DNA of 64,000 nucleotides from Prochlorococcus sp. AG-402-K10 (GCA_003216835.1 QCIF01000006.1:30326-94325); one strand, 5' to 3'; positions 1-9,164 are shown, counted from the first letter of the stretch. Translations and numbers: made by a program. Notes: a model not told the origin generated them from the letters alone.

Positions 1-2
1 AA

Positions 3-1493
3 AAAAGGCTTAAATTTATAATCAATCTAGAAGATGAGGAATTTGAAAGTTTAATTAGTTGGAGTCAATTTATTAAAGGAGTAGAAAAAGAAAATTCTCA
101 AAATAATGTTTTTGAAAAAGATAATCTCCAAATTAATGATATTGCCACAATACTCTATACATCTGGCACAACAGGCAAGCCAAAAGGAGTACCTTTGACA
201 CATGCAAATTTCTTACATCAAATAATAAATCTAGCCTACATTGCAGATCCAGATCCAGGTACTTCTGTATTAAGTGTATTACCTATCTGGCATTCTTATG
301 AAAGAAGCGCAGAATACTTCTTCTTTTCATGCGGTTGTACTCAATATTATACAATTCCAAAATTCCTGAAAGACGATATTACTCAAATCAAACCTGTTGT
401 CATGGCTACTGTCCCAAGATTATGGGAGGCAATACATGACGGTTTTTTTCAGGCTTTAAAAAAAATGCCATCTAATAAACAGAGACTTTTGAAGTTTTTG
501 ATAAAGAATAGTTCTTCTGTTAAAAAGAATCTTAGAAAGATAAAAAATTTAGATATTAATCAAATTAGTTTAATTGCTAAAATACCCCTATTAGGTTCTT
601 GTTTTGTAAGATTCCCTTTGCATAAATTGGCTACTATTTTTTTATGGCCAAGTATCCTTAGACAATTATGTGGTGAGAAACTTAAATTTCCAATTAATGG
701 AGGAGGTGCTCTTCCAGAACATGTGGATTTGTTTTTTGAATCTCTAGGTATAGATGTTTTGGTGGGGTATGGATTAACAGAAACAAGTCCAGTATTAACT
801 TGCAGAAGAAGAGAATTGAATGTTAGGGGATCTTCTGGGCAGCCTTTGAAATTTACAGAAATTAAAATAGTCAATGAAGATAAAACAAAGATTTTGAATT
901 TTAGAGAAATAGGCAAAATTCTTGTTAAAGGCCCTCAAGTGATGAAAGGTTATTTAAATAATGAGTTAGCTACAAAAGATGTTTTATCCAAAGATGGTTG
1001 GTTTGATACTGGCGATTTAGGTTTTCTAATACCGAATGGATCTCTATTCATAACAGGAAGAGCCAAAGATACAATCGTTCTTTCTAGTGGAGAAAATATA
1101 GAGCCTAATCCTTTAGAAACTGAAATTCTTAGTTCTGAATTTATTAATCAGATTCAATTGGTCGGCCAAGATAAAAAATGTTTAACTGCTCTTGTTGTTC
1201 CCAATATTGAATTGGTAGAAAATAAATTCTTAGAAAAAGATCTCTCAAAATTAAATTTAAATAAAAATGTTGGTTCATTTTTTAAATCGCAAATCAATAA
1301 TTTGCTTAAAAACAGATTAGGCTCAAGATTTGAGGAACAAATTTTAGATTGTTATTTTGTGGATGCTTTCACTTTGGAAAATGGGTTATTAACTCAAACT
1401 CTTAAGCAGAAAAGAAAAGAAATAGAAAAACTATATTCATCACAAATAGAAAGTATGTATGAAAAACAAATTAAAAAAGAAAATCTCATTTGA
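3..1493 (+). CDS. aas: Acyl-activating enzyme (long-chain acyl-CoA / acyl-ACP synthetase), 5' truncated by window edge
   Basis: The reading frame is open from base 3, so the gene begins outside the window and only its last ~496 codons are here. It belongs to the AMP-binding superfamily, which adenylates a fatty acid and transfers it to CoA or ACP. The phosphate-binding motif YTSGTTGKPKG is encoded at 156-188. Further on are GYGLTETSP, the hinge-region motif GWFDTGDLG, TGRAKDTIVLSSGENIEP, and a C-terminal lysine in the TQTLKQKRK segment that fits the adenylation lysine. The segment after the P-loop (LPIWHSYERSAEY) resembles the cyanobacterial acyl-ACP synthetase that recycles free fatty acids. 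CoA versus ACP use cannot be read from sequence. A TTG at 195 can start an ORF, but it lies after the P-loop and is not the real start. Confidence 0.9.
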   Translation, partial: KRLKFIINLEDEEFESLISWSQFIKGVEKENSQNNVFEKDNLQINDIATILYTSGTTGKPKGVPLTHANFLHQIINLAYIADPDPGTSVLSVLPIWHSYERSAEYFFFSCGCTQYYTIPKFLKDDITQIKPVVMATVPRLWEAIHDGFFQALKKMPSNKQRLLKFLIKNSSSVKKNLRKIKNLDINQISLIAKIPLLGSCFVRFPLHKLATIFLWPSILRQLCGEKLKFPINGGGALPEHVDLFFESLGIDVLVGYGLTETSPVLTCRRRELNVRGSSGQPLKFTEIKIVNEDKTKILNFREIGKILVKGPQVMKGYLNNELATKDVLSKDGWFDTGDLGFLIPNGSLFITGRAKDTIVLSSGENIEPNPLETEILSSEFINQIQLVGQDKKCLTALVVPNIELVENKFLEKDLSKLNLNKNVGSFFKSQINNLLKNRLGSRFEEQILDCYFVDAFTLENGLLTQTLKQKRKEIEKLYSSQIESMYEKQIKKENLI

Positions 1494-1526
1494 ATTATCT
1501 ATATTAAAAATGTAATTTAATTTTTT

Positions 1527-1970
1527 ATGGAAACAAAAAACTCAATATCTATTAAACGTTCAATAGCTATAAAAGCTATAGTTACCCCAACTTGGAAAGA
1601 AGATGCTGAAAAGGAATTAAGTAGAGCAATTTCTAACATTGATCAACAATTATCACAATTAGAGCAAGAGGGGCAGCAAATAGCTAATAACATTAGATCC
1701 CAATCAGTAAACCCTTTAGATCCTCGTGTTCAAGAACAAGTTAGTCAAGTGCAGCAACAAGTCGCAGCAAAAAGGAATGAAATTGAAGAGCAAAAAAGAA
1801 ATCTACTTCAACAACAGAGCCAAGTTCGTGAATTAAAAATGGATGAAATTGTTGATCAAGGGCAAGTAGATAGCTTCTGTGATGTCTCTGTTGGAGATAA
1901 TCTTATTGAAAAGATGCAAGTCTCAATAACAGTGAAAGATGGAATTATTCAATCTATAGATAATAACTAA
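1527..1970 (+). CDS. YlqD-like conserved protein, coiled coil
   Basis: This 147-residue protein starts with ATG 33 bases after the acyl-activating enzyme. The first ~25 residues are rich in Ile, Lys and Ala. Residues ~25-105 form a long Gln/Glu-rich stretch with heptad-like hydrophobic spacing (SQLEQEGQQ, EQVSQVQQQ), a probable coiled coil. A short beta-rich C-terminus follows (DSFCDVSVGDNL, VSITVKDGIIQSID). This layout fits the YlqD family, which is conserved in cyanobacteria and some Firmicutes without a firm biochemical role. No signal peptide or membrane segment is visible. The gene may be co-transcribed with the upstream gene. Family assignment is from memory and is fairly secure; the function is unknown. 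Confidence 0.7.
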   Translation: METKNSISIKRSIAIKAIVTPTWKEDAEKELSRAISNIDQQLSQLEQEGQQIANNIRSQSVNPLDPRVQEQVSQVQQQVAAKRNEIEEQKRNLLQQQSQVRELKMDEIVDQGQVDSFCDVSVGDNLIEKMQVSITVKDGIIQSIDNN

Positions 1971-1980
1971 ATAAAATTAT

Positions 1981-2008
1981 CCTTTTTAAAACAAAATTTT
2001 TTAAAAGG
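1981..2008 (+). terminator. AT-rich hairpin after the YlqD-like gene
   Basis: CCTTTT and AAAAGG close a stem whose interior (AAAA/TTTT) can also pair. It begins ten bases after the YlqD-like stop codon. The stem is weak and not followed by a clean T-run, so it is at best a leaky terminator or mRNA 3'-end stabiliser. Confidence 0.3.
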
Positions 2009-2078
2009 TCTTAATTGCTGCCTATCAACAATATTACTTTCTTTAGTTTGAAGAGTTCCCAGCGTGATCATGATTTCG

Positions 2079-2084
2079 TATAAT
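2079..2084 (+). promoter_or_regulatory. Candidate -10 element for the E2 gene
   Basis: A perfect TATAAT lies in the 205-base spacer before the pyruvate dehydrogenase E2 gene, about 92 bases upstream of its ATG. The best -35-like hexamer (TTGAAG at 2048-2053) is about 25 bases away, too far for a normal sigma-70 spacer, so only the -10 is suggestive. The spacer also holds TGATCATGA and GGGGCCC palindromes. No RNA gene is recognised in it. Confidence 0.35.
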
Positions 2085-2175
2085 AAGTTCAAGAGTTTAA
2101 AGGGGCCCTAACCATTAAGACTGTAGACAGTTTGGTAGATAAATCCCTAAAAACCAATGTAATAACAATTTTCTT

Positions 2176-3543
2176 ATGTCTCACGAAATATTCATGCCTG
2201 CGTTGAGTTCTACTATGACAGAAGGCAAGATTGTGGAATGGTTGAAAAATCCTGGAGATAAAGTTGAAAGAGGAGAATCTGTCTTGGTAGTGGAATCGGA
2301 TAAGGCAGATATGGATGTGGAATCTTTTCAGGATGGATATCTTGCAGCAGTTTTAATGCCTGCTGGTAGTACTGCACCAGTAGGAGAAACTATAGGGATA
2401 ATTGTGGAAAACGAGAATGATATAGCTTCAGTTCAAGAACAAAACAAAGTAAATAAGCCTGAAGTGTCTAATTCAGACCAAGTTGATTTGGCGAGTAAAA
2501 AGACTGAAGAAAAGCCCAAAATCAACAATAAATCTACTAAAGAAGAAGAGCCAGAAGTCATCTTTAAAAGTGAACAGCCTCTTTCCACTTTTAATAGGGA
2601 TAAAGTTAATGCTGCTACAAATAATAATTCTTCTAGGGTAATAGCATCTCCAAGAGCAAAGAAACTTGCTTCTCAAATGGGTGTTGACTTGAAAAAAGTT
2701 AATGGGTCGGGACCTCACGGTAGGATTCAGGCTGATGATGTTTTAAAAGCTAATGGACAACCTGTCTCTATTCCATGGATTGGAGAAGGTAGTTCCCCTG
2801 CTAGCCTGTCTGGTGCCAATCTTCGAGTTGAAAGTAAATCAGAAACATCTGGGAAGAGTTTTGGGAATCCAGGAGAAACTGTTCAATTTAATACTCTTCA
2901 AAAAGCGGTAAATAAAAATATGGAGTCTAGTTTAGATGTTCCATGTTTTAGGGTTGGATACTCCATTAATACAGATAAGTTGGATAATTTCTACAAAAAG
3001 GTAAAACAGAATGGGGTTACTATGACTGCCTTACTAGTAAAGGCAGTTGCAAAGACACTTAAGAAACATCCTCAAGTTAATTCAAGTTTCTCAGAAAATG
3101 GAATCTCTTATCCAGAAAATATAAATATTGCTGTAGCTGTTGCTATGGAAGATGGTGGTTTAATAACTCCAGTATTAAAAGAACCTTGCAATACTGATTT
3201 ATTTGAATTATCTAGAGCTTGGAAAGATCTTGTAAAAAGATCAAGAGCAAAACAATTAGAACCTGATGAATACTCAACTGGAACCTTTACTTTGTCTAAT
3301 CTAGGAATGTTTGGAGTTGATAGATTTGATGCAATACTTCCTCCTGGTACCGGAGCTATTTTAGCCATAGCATCTTCGAAGCCAACAGTTGTTGCTAATA
3401 GTGATGGTTCTATATCGGTTAAAAAAATAATGCAAGTGAATCTAACCGCTGATCATAGAGTCATTTATGGAGCTGATGGAGCTTCATTCTTAAAAGACTT
3501 ATCTTATCTAATTGAAAATGAGCCAGAGATACTTGTATCCTAG
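2176..3543 (+). CDS. pdhC: Dihydrolipoamide acetyltransferase, E2 of pyruvate dehydrogenase
   Basis: E2 moves the acetyl group from lipoamide to CoA in the pyruvate dehydrogenase complex. The 455-residue protein has an N-terminal lipoyl domain (residues ~1-76, lipoyl-Lys K43 in ESDKADMDV). A charged flexible linker (~81-154) follows, then a peripheral subunit-binding domain (~155-191, ASPRAKKLA ... GSGPHGRIQADD) and a C-terminal catalytic domain. The catalytic motif reads DHRVIYGADG with His427. The usual HRxxDG aspartate is replaced by Tyr, as I recall for plastid and cyanobacterial E2. There is one lipoyl domain, typical for this lineage. The E1 and E3 genes are not adjacent. queA starts 6 bases downstream, so the two are probably co-transcribed. 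The ATG start places the lipoyl domain at the usual distance from the N-terminus. Confidence 0.95.
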   Translation: MSHEIFMPALSSTMTEGKIVEWLKNPGDKVERGESVLVVESDKADMDVESFQDGYLAAVLMPAGSTAPVGETIGIIVENENDIASVQEQNKVNKPEVSNSDQVDLASKKTEEKPKINNKSTKEEEPEVIFKSEQPLSTFNRDKVNAATNNNSSRVIASPRAKKLASQMGVDLKKVNGSGPHGRIQADDVLKANGQPVSIPWIGEGSSPASLSGANLRVESKSETSGKSFGNPGETVQFNTLQKAVNKNMESSLDVPCFRVGYSINTDKLDNFYKKVKQNGVTMTALLVKAVAKTLKKHPQVNSSFSENGISYPENINIAVAVAMEDGGLITPVLKEPCNTDLFELSRAWKDLVKRSRAKQLEPDEYSTGTFTLSNLGMFGVDRFDAILPPGTGAILAIASSKPTVVANSDGSISVKKIMQVNLTADHRVIYGADGASFLKDLSYLIENEPEILVS

Positions 3544-3549
3544 ATTTAA

Positions 3550-4674
3550 TTGAATTTGAAAATTGATAATCAAGAAATAGATCATAAGCTTGAAGCATAT
3601 GATTACTTTCTTGATTCATCATTAATTGCGAGTAAACCTTCTAAGATTAGGCACGAATCTAGATTGATGATAGTTAGAGATAGTGCGTTAGAAGAAGACT
3701 TCTCAACTAATAAATTTACCAAGAATCTTGTAGATGAATTCAGAGAGGGAGATCTGGTTGTTGTTAATGATACAAAGGTAATGAAGGCAAGGTTAAAGGT
3801 TGAATTAGAAAATGGAAGAATAGTCGAATTATTAGTTTTGGAGAAATCACATAAATCTACTTGGCTATGTTTGGCAAAGCCTGCTAAGAAATTAAAAAAA
3901 AATAGAAAATTAAATTTAACAGCTCCCTTGGCACAAAATATTCAATTGAATGTTACTGGGGTTGATGAAGAAACTGGAGGGAGACTTATTAAATTCCCAG
4001 AAAATATAAATGATCTCAATTCAATGAATAAACTCCTTGAAATATATGGAGAGATTCCACTCCCTCCATATATAAAAAGTACAGAAAAAGAGTCTTTTCA
4101 TGAGAATAGTTATCAAACTGAGTATGCAAGTACTCCAGGCGCAGTTGCTGCCCCAACAGCAGGTTTACATTTAAGTAAAAGTCTTATCTCAAATTTTAAA
4201 AAAAAAGGAGTTTTGGTCATGGCTATCACCTTGCATGTGGGTTATGGAACATTTAAACCAATTGATCAAGAAGATTTATCTAACTTAAAACTTCATAAAG
4301 AGTGGGTTAGCGTTAGTAGGAAAGTAGTGGAAGAAATAAAAAGAATAAAGCAAACAGACAGAAGAATAATAGCTATTGGAACAACTAGCGTAAGAGCTCT
4401 TGAAAGTTGCTATTCACATGAAATTAATAACTTTATTCCTATCGCCAAGTATGTCGATTTAGTAATTAAGCCAGGTTATAAATTTAAGGTGGTTGATGGA
4501 TTATTAACTAATTTTCATCTACCTAAAAGTTCATTATTACTATTAGTAAGTGCAATGATCGGGAGGCAAAGATTATTAGATTTGTATAAAAAAGCCATAA
4601 AAGAAAAATTTAGGTTTTTCTCTTATGGCGATGCAATGTATATTTCACCAGAGTCATTTCTGGAGAAAAAATAA
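3550..4674 (+). CDS. queA: S-adenosylmethionine:tRNA ribosyltransferase-isomerase
   Basis: QueA transfers and isomerises the ribosyl moiety of AdoMet onto preQ1 in tRNA, giving epoxyqueuosine at the wobble base of tRNAs with GUN anticodons. The 374-residue protein shows the family's typical segments: YDYFLDSSLIA near the N-terminus, GDLVVVNDTKVMKARL, GEIPLPPYI, YQTEYASTPGAVAAPTAGLH, HVGYGTFKP, and the closing FHLPKSSLL and FFSYGDAM. The chosen start is TTG, 6 bases after the E2 stop. A start a few codons later cannot be excluded, because QueA proteins often begin closer to the YDY motif. The gene ends 2 bases before the convergent cysK stop codon. Confidence 0.93.
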   Translation: MNLKIDNQEIDHKLEAYDYFLDSSLIASKPSKIRHESRLMIVRDSALEEDFSTNKFTKNLVDEFREGDLVVVNDTKVMKARLKVELENGRIVELLVLEKSHKSTWLCLAKPAKKLKKNRKLNLTAPLAQNIQLNVTGVDEETGGRLIKFPENINDLNSMNKLLEIYGEIPLPPYIKSTEKESFHENSYQTEYASTPGAVAAPTAGLHLSKSLISNFKKKGVLVMAITLHVGYGTFKPIDQEDLSNLKLHKEWVSVSRKVVEEIKRIKQTDRRIIAIGTTSVRALESCYSHEINNFIPIAKYVDLVIKPGYKFKVVDGLLTNFHLPKSSLLLLVSAMIGRQRLLDLYKKAIKEKFRFFSYGDAMYISPESFLEKK

Positions 4675-4676
4675 AT

Positions 4677-5663
4677 TTAAGCTTTGACTGGTTCTTGAAT
4701 TATGCCGCTTGGAACATCATTAAACATAATTGATGATAAATACCTCTCTGCTAAATCAGGGAGAACAACTACGATAGTTTTGCCAGCATATTCGTCTTGT
4801 TCTGCTAATCTAACAGCAGCAGCAGCAGCAGCTCCGCAAGATATACCTACTAATAAACCCTCCTCTTTAGCTAATCTAAGAGCCATTTCAACTGACTCGT
4901 CATTTGTAACCTGTTCAACTTTATCAACAATTGATAAGTCAAGGTTCTTAGGAATAAATCCAGCTCCGATCCCTTGTATTTTATGAGGTCCGGATTTAAC
5001 TTCTTCTCCATTCATTGTCTGAGTAATAACAGGACTATGTGATGGTTCTACAGCTACAGAAGTAATATTCTTACGCTTTTCTTGCTTAATGTATCTTGAG
5101 ACTCCTGTAATTGTGCCGCCTGTTCCAACTCCTGCAACCAAAACGTCAATTGCACCATCACAATCATCCCAAATTTCTGGTCCAGTAGTTTTGAAATGAA
5201 TTTCAGGGTTTGCTGGATTATCAAATTGACCTGGCATGAAATATTGAGAAGGATTACTGTCTGCAATTTCTTTAGCTTTAGCGATTGCTCCAGGCATACC
5301 TTTAGATGCCTCTGTTAAAACAATTTCAGCCCCTAATACTGCCATGACTCTTCTCCTCTCAATTGACATAGATTCTGGCATTGTAAGTATTAGTTTGTAA
5401 CCTCTTGCTGAAGCAGTAAAAGCGAGGGCAATTCCTGTATTCCCAGAAGTAGGCTCAACAATCGTTTTTTCTTTTGTAAGCTTCCCACTTTTCTCTGCAT
5501 CCCAAATCATATTTGCGCCAATCCTACATTTCACACTGTATGCAGGGTTTCTCCCCTCGATTTTTGCTAATACAGTAGCCTTAGCGTTTTTGGTAACTGA
5601 TTTTAATTTTACTAATGGAGTGTTTCCAATAGCAAAACTGTTGTCCTCATAAATTCTTGCCAT
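4677..5663 (-). CDS. cysK: Cysteine synthase A (O-acetylserine sulfhydrylase)
   Basis: This enzyme makes L-cysteine from O-acetylserine and sulfide with pyridoxal phosphate. The 328-residue protein has the PLP lysine K45 in NPAYSVKCR, the substrate loop [10 protein letters not shown] at residues 71-80, and the glycine-rich phosphate-binding segment [10 protein letters not shown]. The C-terminal [10 protein letters not shown] segment is also typical. Length and motifs fit the CysK/CysM family, with CysK favoured by [14 protein letters not shown]. It is transcribed alone on the minus strand, 84 bases downstream of the cystathionine gamma-synthase gene, with queA ending tail-to-tail 2 bases away. 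It supplies cysteine to the neighbouring transsulfuration enzymes. Confidence 0.95.
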   Translation of the reverse strand: MARIYEDNSFAIGNTPLVKLKSVTKNAKATVLAKIEGRNPAYSVKCRIGANMIWDAEKSGKLTKEKTIVEPTSGNTGIALAFTASARGYKLILTMPESMSIERRRVMAVLGAEIVLTEASKGMPGAIAKAKEIADSNPSQYFMPGQFDNPANPEIHFKTTGPEIWDDCDGAIDVLVAGVGTGGTITGVSRYIKQEKRKNITSVAVEPSHSPVITQTMNGEEVKSGPHKIQGIGAGFIPKNLDLSIVDKVEQVTNDESVEMALRLAKEEGLLVGISCGAAAAAAVRLAEQDEYAGKTIVVVLPDLAERYLSSIMFNDVPSGIIQEPVKA

Positions 5664-5747
5664 TTATATATTGAGAAAATATATTTTTATACTAACTATT
5701 TTTTAAGAAAAGACTATATAAGTTTCTAAACAGTAAAGACTAGGAAT

Positions 5748-7217
5748 TTACAAATTATTTAATGCTTCAGAAAAGCTTCTCCATAAGTGATCTTTATCTT
5801 CTAGTCCAACGGATACTCTAATAAGATGAGATGGTATTCCAAAACTTTCAGCCCAATCCAATTCGTCATAATGAGCTAATAACACATATGGACATACAAG
5901 AGTAAATTTTGTACCTAAACTTGGCCCTTTAGATATATGAAGAGAATCATAAAACTTTTTAGCTTTGTTTATTCCTCCTTTTAATTCAAATGACAATAAG
6001 CAGCCGTATCCCCCATTAGACGTAAGTATGGAATTGAAATTTGGACAATTTTCGGGATGGAAAATATTTTTAATCTCTTTATTGGTCTCTAATCTTTTTT
6101 TTAATTCTAAACATGTTTGATTTTGTTCAAAAACTCTTTGATTTACATCTCTACTAACTTTTTCTAGGGAAACAATATCTCCATCTGAAAGAATTGGAAG
6201 ATTAATTTCGCTTAATGCATTTCTAAACTGATCAATCCATTTACTTTTTGGATTTAGTATTAATGAGCCAGCAAGAATATCTCCGCTACCTGAAAAGATT
6301 TTTGTCAGTGAAGTGAAAACTATATCTGCATGCTCTAAGGAATTTATATTCAGATTGGAACCAATAGTATCGTCAACAATTACAGGTATATTGAATTTAT
6401 TTGCTATTTTTGAAATTTTCTTAATGTTTACACATTTGAGCATTGGATTACTTGGTAATTCAATTATCAAAGCTGCTGGATTTATTCGTTTAATTTCTAA
6501 TGCAATATCTGAACAATTTTCTTCTGTTATTAACTTTGCGCCATGAAAGATATGCATTGGTAATTTAAGTACATCTACATATGGGAAACCTATTTGAAGT
6601 GTAGGTTTTTCTGGAAATAATTTATATAGGATTTCTAAAGATGTGTGCAACGCAGACATGCCAGATGAAGTTAAATGAATATTGTTTGAGTCTGTTTTTG
6701 TAGATTTAGAAATTCTATTTTTTATTATTTGATGTTTCTCATTAACTAAAGATTTTGGAAGGCTATCCTCCAGGCCTAATTCAATTGCAGCAGCTCTTGA
6801 AGATATACCAAGACCCGTATGTTGCCAGAACGATTTTGCATATATGCTTGCTGTTTTTTTAGTTATTAAAAAAGCGAAATTATACTTTATTTCGATCAAT
6901 GAATATTCTTGAGAAGTGTTTCTATCACAGTATTTCTTTGCTTTTAATGCTATGGTTTCATTTGGATATGGCCAGATACTGTGATTATTGTATTGACTTT
7001 CTTTTTTTACTTTTTCACATAATCTTTTTACTAAGGGGTTGAGCCCAAATCGTGGATAGATTGACCTTAATGATTTAATGCATTCTGGATTTTTTTCCTC
7101 ATAATTTATTACATCATTCCAAGTTGGTAATGCTACTGAAACAGCATGTTCACTATCAGGAATAGAATAGCCCAACTCTACATTTTCCCATATAGGATTT
7201 TTAAGTAAATCTCTCAA
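5748..7217 (-). CDS. Fungal-type (STR2-like) cystathionine gamma-synthase, PLP enzyme
   Basis: This 489-residue Cys/Met-metabolism PLP enzyme joins cysteine to an activated homoserine to give cystathionine on the methionine pathway, if the family call is right. The catalytic fold starts near residue ~165 (LTSSGMSALHTS). It carries the Schiff-base lysine in SLTKIFSGSGD and the C-terminal substrate site HLIRVSVGLED. Before it lies a ~165-residue extension beginning LGYSIPDSEHAVSVALPTW and IYPRFGLNPLV, which resembles fungal STR2-type synthases and not the short bacterial MetB. The start codon is 3 bases after the stop of the cystathionine lyase gene, so the two form one operon. The exact acyl-homoserine substrate cannot be told from sequence. 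Confidence 0.8.
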   Translation of the reverse strand: MRDLLKNPIWENVELGYSIPDSEHAVSVALPTWNDVINYEEKNPECIKSLRSIYPRFGLNPLVKRLCEKVKKESQYNNHSIWPYPNETIALKAKKYCDRNTSQEYSLIEIKYNFAFLITKKTASIYAKSFWQHTGLGISSRAAAIELGLEDSLPKSLVNEKHQIIKNRISKSTKTDSNNIHLTSSGMSALHTSLEILYKLFPEKPTLQIGFPYVDVLKLPMHIFHGAKLITEENCSDIALEIKRINPAALIIELPSNPMLKCVNIKKISKIANKFNIPVIVDDTIGSNLNINSLEHADIVFTSLTKIFSGSGDILAGSLILNPKSKWIDQFRNALSEINLPILSDGDIVSLEKVSRDVNQRVFEQNQTCLELKKRLETNKEIKNIFHPENCPNFNSILTSNGGYGCLLSFELKGGINKAKKFYDSLHISKGPSLGTKFTLVCPYVLLAHYDELDWAESFGIPSHLIRVSVGLEDKDHLWRSFSEALNNL

Positions 7218-7220
7218 TTG

Positions 7221-8384
7221 TCAGAATTTATTTAAAGCAAAGAATAGATCTGAGATTAAATCGTTGGTATCTTCACAACCAATCGATAATCTTATAAGAG
7301 CATCATCGATACCAAGTGACTTTTTTGTTTTATCATCAACAGAAGCATGAGTCATTGTTGCGGGGTGACAAATTAAACTTTCAACTCCTCCAAGGCTCTC
7401 TGCTAAAGAGAAATATCTAAGCGATTTACAAAATTTAAAAGTATTCTCTTTGTTTAAATTCAATTTTAGTGTGATCATTGAACCCCCAGATCTCATTTGT
7501 GATTTTGCTAAATTAAATTCTGGATGGTTTTGATTGAAGGGATAAATTACTTTGTTAATTATTTTGTGATGTTCTAATTCCTCAGAAATTAACTCGGCAC
7601 TTTTTGTTTGTTGTTCTATTCTTAAAGGAAGAGTTTTTACACCTCTAGTAATTAGCCAAGAATCAAAAGGAGATGGTTGCAGGCCTAGAGCTTTTTGAGA
7701 GAAAAGCATCTTACTATTCCATCCTTCATTATTTGTTAGAACTGCTCCTCCAAGAGCATCACTATGTCCGTTAATAAATTTTGTTGTGCTGATAATCGAT
7801 AGTGTTGCTCCAAGTTCCAATGGTTTTTGAATCAGTGCGGTGGAAAAGGTATTATCTACAACCACAGGTATTTCTTGTTTATTGGCTTCATCACAAATCA
7901 CTTTAATATCAAGTACTTTTAAAAGCGGATTTGTTGGACTTTCTAGCCATATTAAGGTTGGCTTAAAATTTGAAATCTTTTTGATATTATTTTTATTTGT
8001 AAAATCTGTGTATAAAACTTCTATCCCAAATTTCTTGAAAACTTTTTCAAACATTCTTACTGTACAACCATAGAGATTTGACTCGCATAGTATTTTATCT
8101 CCTGATTTTAATGCAGATGTTATTGCAGTTACGGCACTTATGCCAGATCCAAACACTGTACAGTATTTAGAATCTTCTATTGATTTCAGTATATTTTCTA
8201 GAATTTTAAAGTTTGGATTACCTGACCTGGTGTAGTCGAAATTCCCTTTATTTCCATGTTTGAAAGTAGATGTAGAGAAAATAGGAGGCATAACACATCC
8301 TGTCTCTTCCGAAAATGTTTCTCCATGGTGAATAGATAAGGTTTTAAAGCCTGGCTTTTTGATGATATTTTTCTTATCTTCCAT
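7221..8384 (-). CDS. Cystathionine beta/gamma-lyase family PLP enzyme
   Basis: The 387-residue protein is a standard-length member of the Cys/Met metabolism PLP family. It has YTRSGNP at residues 51-57 (PLP phosphate contacts from the neighbouring subunit), DNTFSTALIQKPLELGA, the Schiff-base lysine K202 in STTKFINGHSD, and the C-terminal RLSIGCED. Family members include cystathionine beta-lyase, gamma-lyase and gamma-synthase, which sequence inspection separates poorly. With a distinct gamma-synthase encoded 3 bases downstream, this one is most simply the partner lyase (homocysteine-forming, or cysteine-forming in reverse transsulfuration). It lies 75 bases downstream of rpsD on the same strand, across a hairpin at 8406-8440. 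Confidence 0.85.
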   Translation of the reverse strand: MEDKKNIIKKPGFKTLSIHHGETFSEETGCVMPPIFSTSTFKHGNKGNFDYTRSGNPNFKILENILKSIEDSKYCTVFGSGISAVTAITSALKSGDKILCESNLYGCTVRMFEKVFKKFGIEVLYTDFTNKNNIKKISNFKPTLIWLESPTNPLLKVLDIKVICDEANKQEIPVVVDNTFSTALIQKPLELGATLSIISTTKFINGHSDALGGAVLTNNEGWNSKMLFSQKALGLQPSPFDSWLITRGVKTLPLRIEQQTKSAELISEELEHHKIINKVIYPFNQNHPEFNLAKSQMRSGGSMITLKLNLNKENTFKFCKSLRYFSLAESLGGVESLICHPATMTHASVDDKTKKSLGIDDALIRLSIGCEDTNDLISDLFFALNKF

Positions 8385-8405
8385 TATTTTTAAAAATAAG
8401 AATGA

Positions 8406-8440
8406 ATTAAATCTCTCTTCGATAACATGAGAGATTTAAT
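8406..8440 (-). terminator. Hairpin between rpsD and the cystathionine lyase gene
   Basis: A perfect 12-bp inverted repeat, ATTAAATCTCTC and GAGAGATTTAAT, surrounds an 11-base loop just after the rpsD stop on the minus strand. No long T-run follows, so it may be a partial terminator or a processing or stability element separating ribosomal protein output from the sulfur genes. Confidence 0.5.
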
Positions 8441-8459
8441 AATCCAAAGAAAAGTTTTA

Positions 8460-9068
8460 TTAGACTTTTCTTGAATAATATTCAACAACTAGTAGTTCGT
8501 TTATTTCAAGAGCAACCCACTCTCTATCGCATTTCCCATTTATTTTTCCTGTTAATTTAGGTTTGTCTAAATCAAGATGAGGGGGGACATTTGCTAAACC
8601 AGGGAATTCTATATTTCCTTCAACAAGTTTTTTACTTGCTTTGTTTTCTTTAATTCCGATAACATCTCCTGATTTGCATTGATATCCAGCGATATCAAGA
8701 ACCTTGCCATTAACAGTTACATGGCCATGATTTACTAATTGTCTTGAGCCTGGGATAGTACCACCAAAACCTAATCTAAAACAAACATTATCTAGTCTGT
8801 TTTCTAAAAGCTTTAGTATGTTTGTTCCTGTTGATCCTTCTTGAGCTCTGGCTTTTTTGACATAGCGAACCAGTTGTCTTTCAGAAACACCGTAATTAAA
8901 CCTTAGTTTCTGCTTTTCTTCTAGACGAATCGCATATTCTGATCGCTTGCGACGGGCTTGGCCGTGCTGACCTGGAGGATTAGACTTTTTTGAAGCTTTC
9001 CTAGTGAGACCTGGTAGTTCTCCCAAGCGACGCGTAACCCTTAATCTGGGGCCGCGGTATCTTGACAT
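8460..9068 (-). CDS. rpsD: 30S ribosomal protein S4
   Basis: S4 is a primary 16S rRNA-binding protein of the small subunit. The 202-residue protein starts [20 protein letters not shown] and contains the Lys/Arg-rich [32 protein letters not shown] segment. It also has the S4 RNA-binding fold ([13 protein letters not shown] ... [14 protein letters not shown]) and ends in VVEYYSRKV. Length and motifs match plastid and cyanobacterial S4. The N-terminus lacks the paired-cysteine zinc motif of some S4 proteins. It is a single gene, divergent from yidD across 96 bases, and outside the large ribosomal protein operons, as is usual in cyanobacteria. Confidence 0.98.
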   Translation of the reverse strand: MSRYRGPRLRVTRRLGELPGLTRKASKKSNPPGQHGQARRKRSEYAIRLEEKQKLRFNYGVSERQLVRYVKKARAQEGSTGTNILKLLENRLDNVCFRLGFGGTIPGSRQLVNHGHVTVNGKVLDIAGYQCKSGDVIGIKENKASKKLVEGNIEFPGLANVPPHLDLDKPKLTGKINGKCDREWVALEINELLVVEYYSRKV

Positions 9069-9164
9069 AATTTAAAATTAGATAGAAATTTGCAATAAAT
9101 TTGGATAATTGATTTAATTCAATTAAACTAAAATACTACCAAAAACTTATTTTACATCATTAAA

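Noticed and set aside
4702..4986. Plus-strand ORF opposite cysK
   Set aside because: Antisense shadow of a strongly conserved gene; its translation is a low-complexity Ala/Ser-rich string with no domain.
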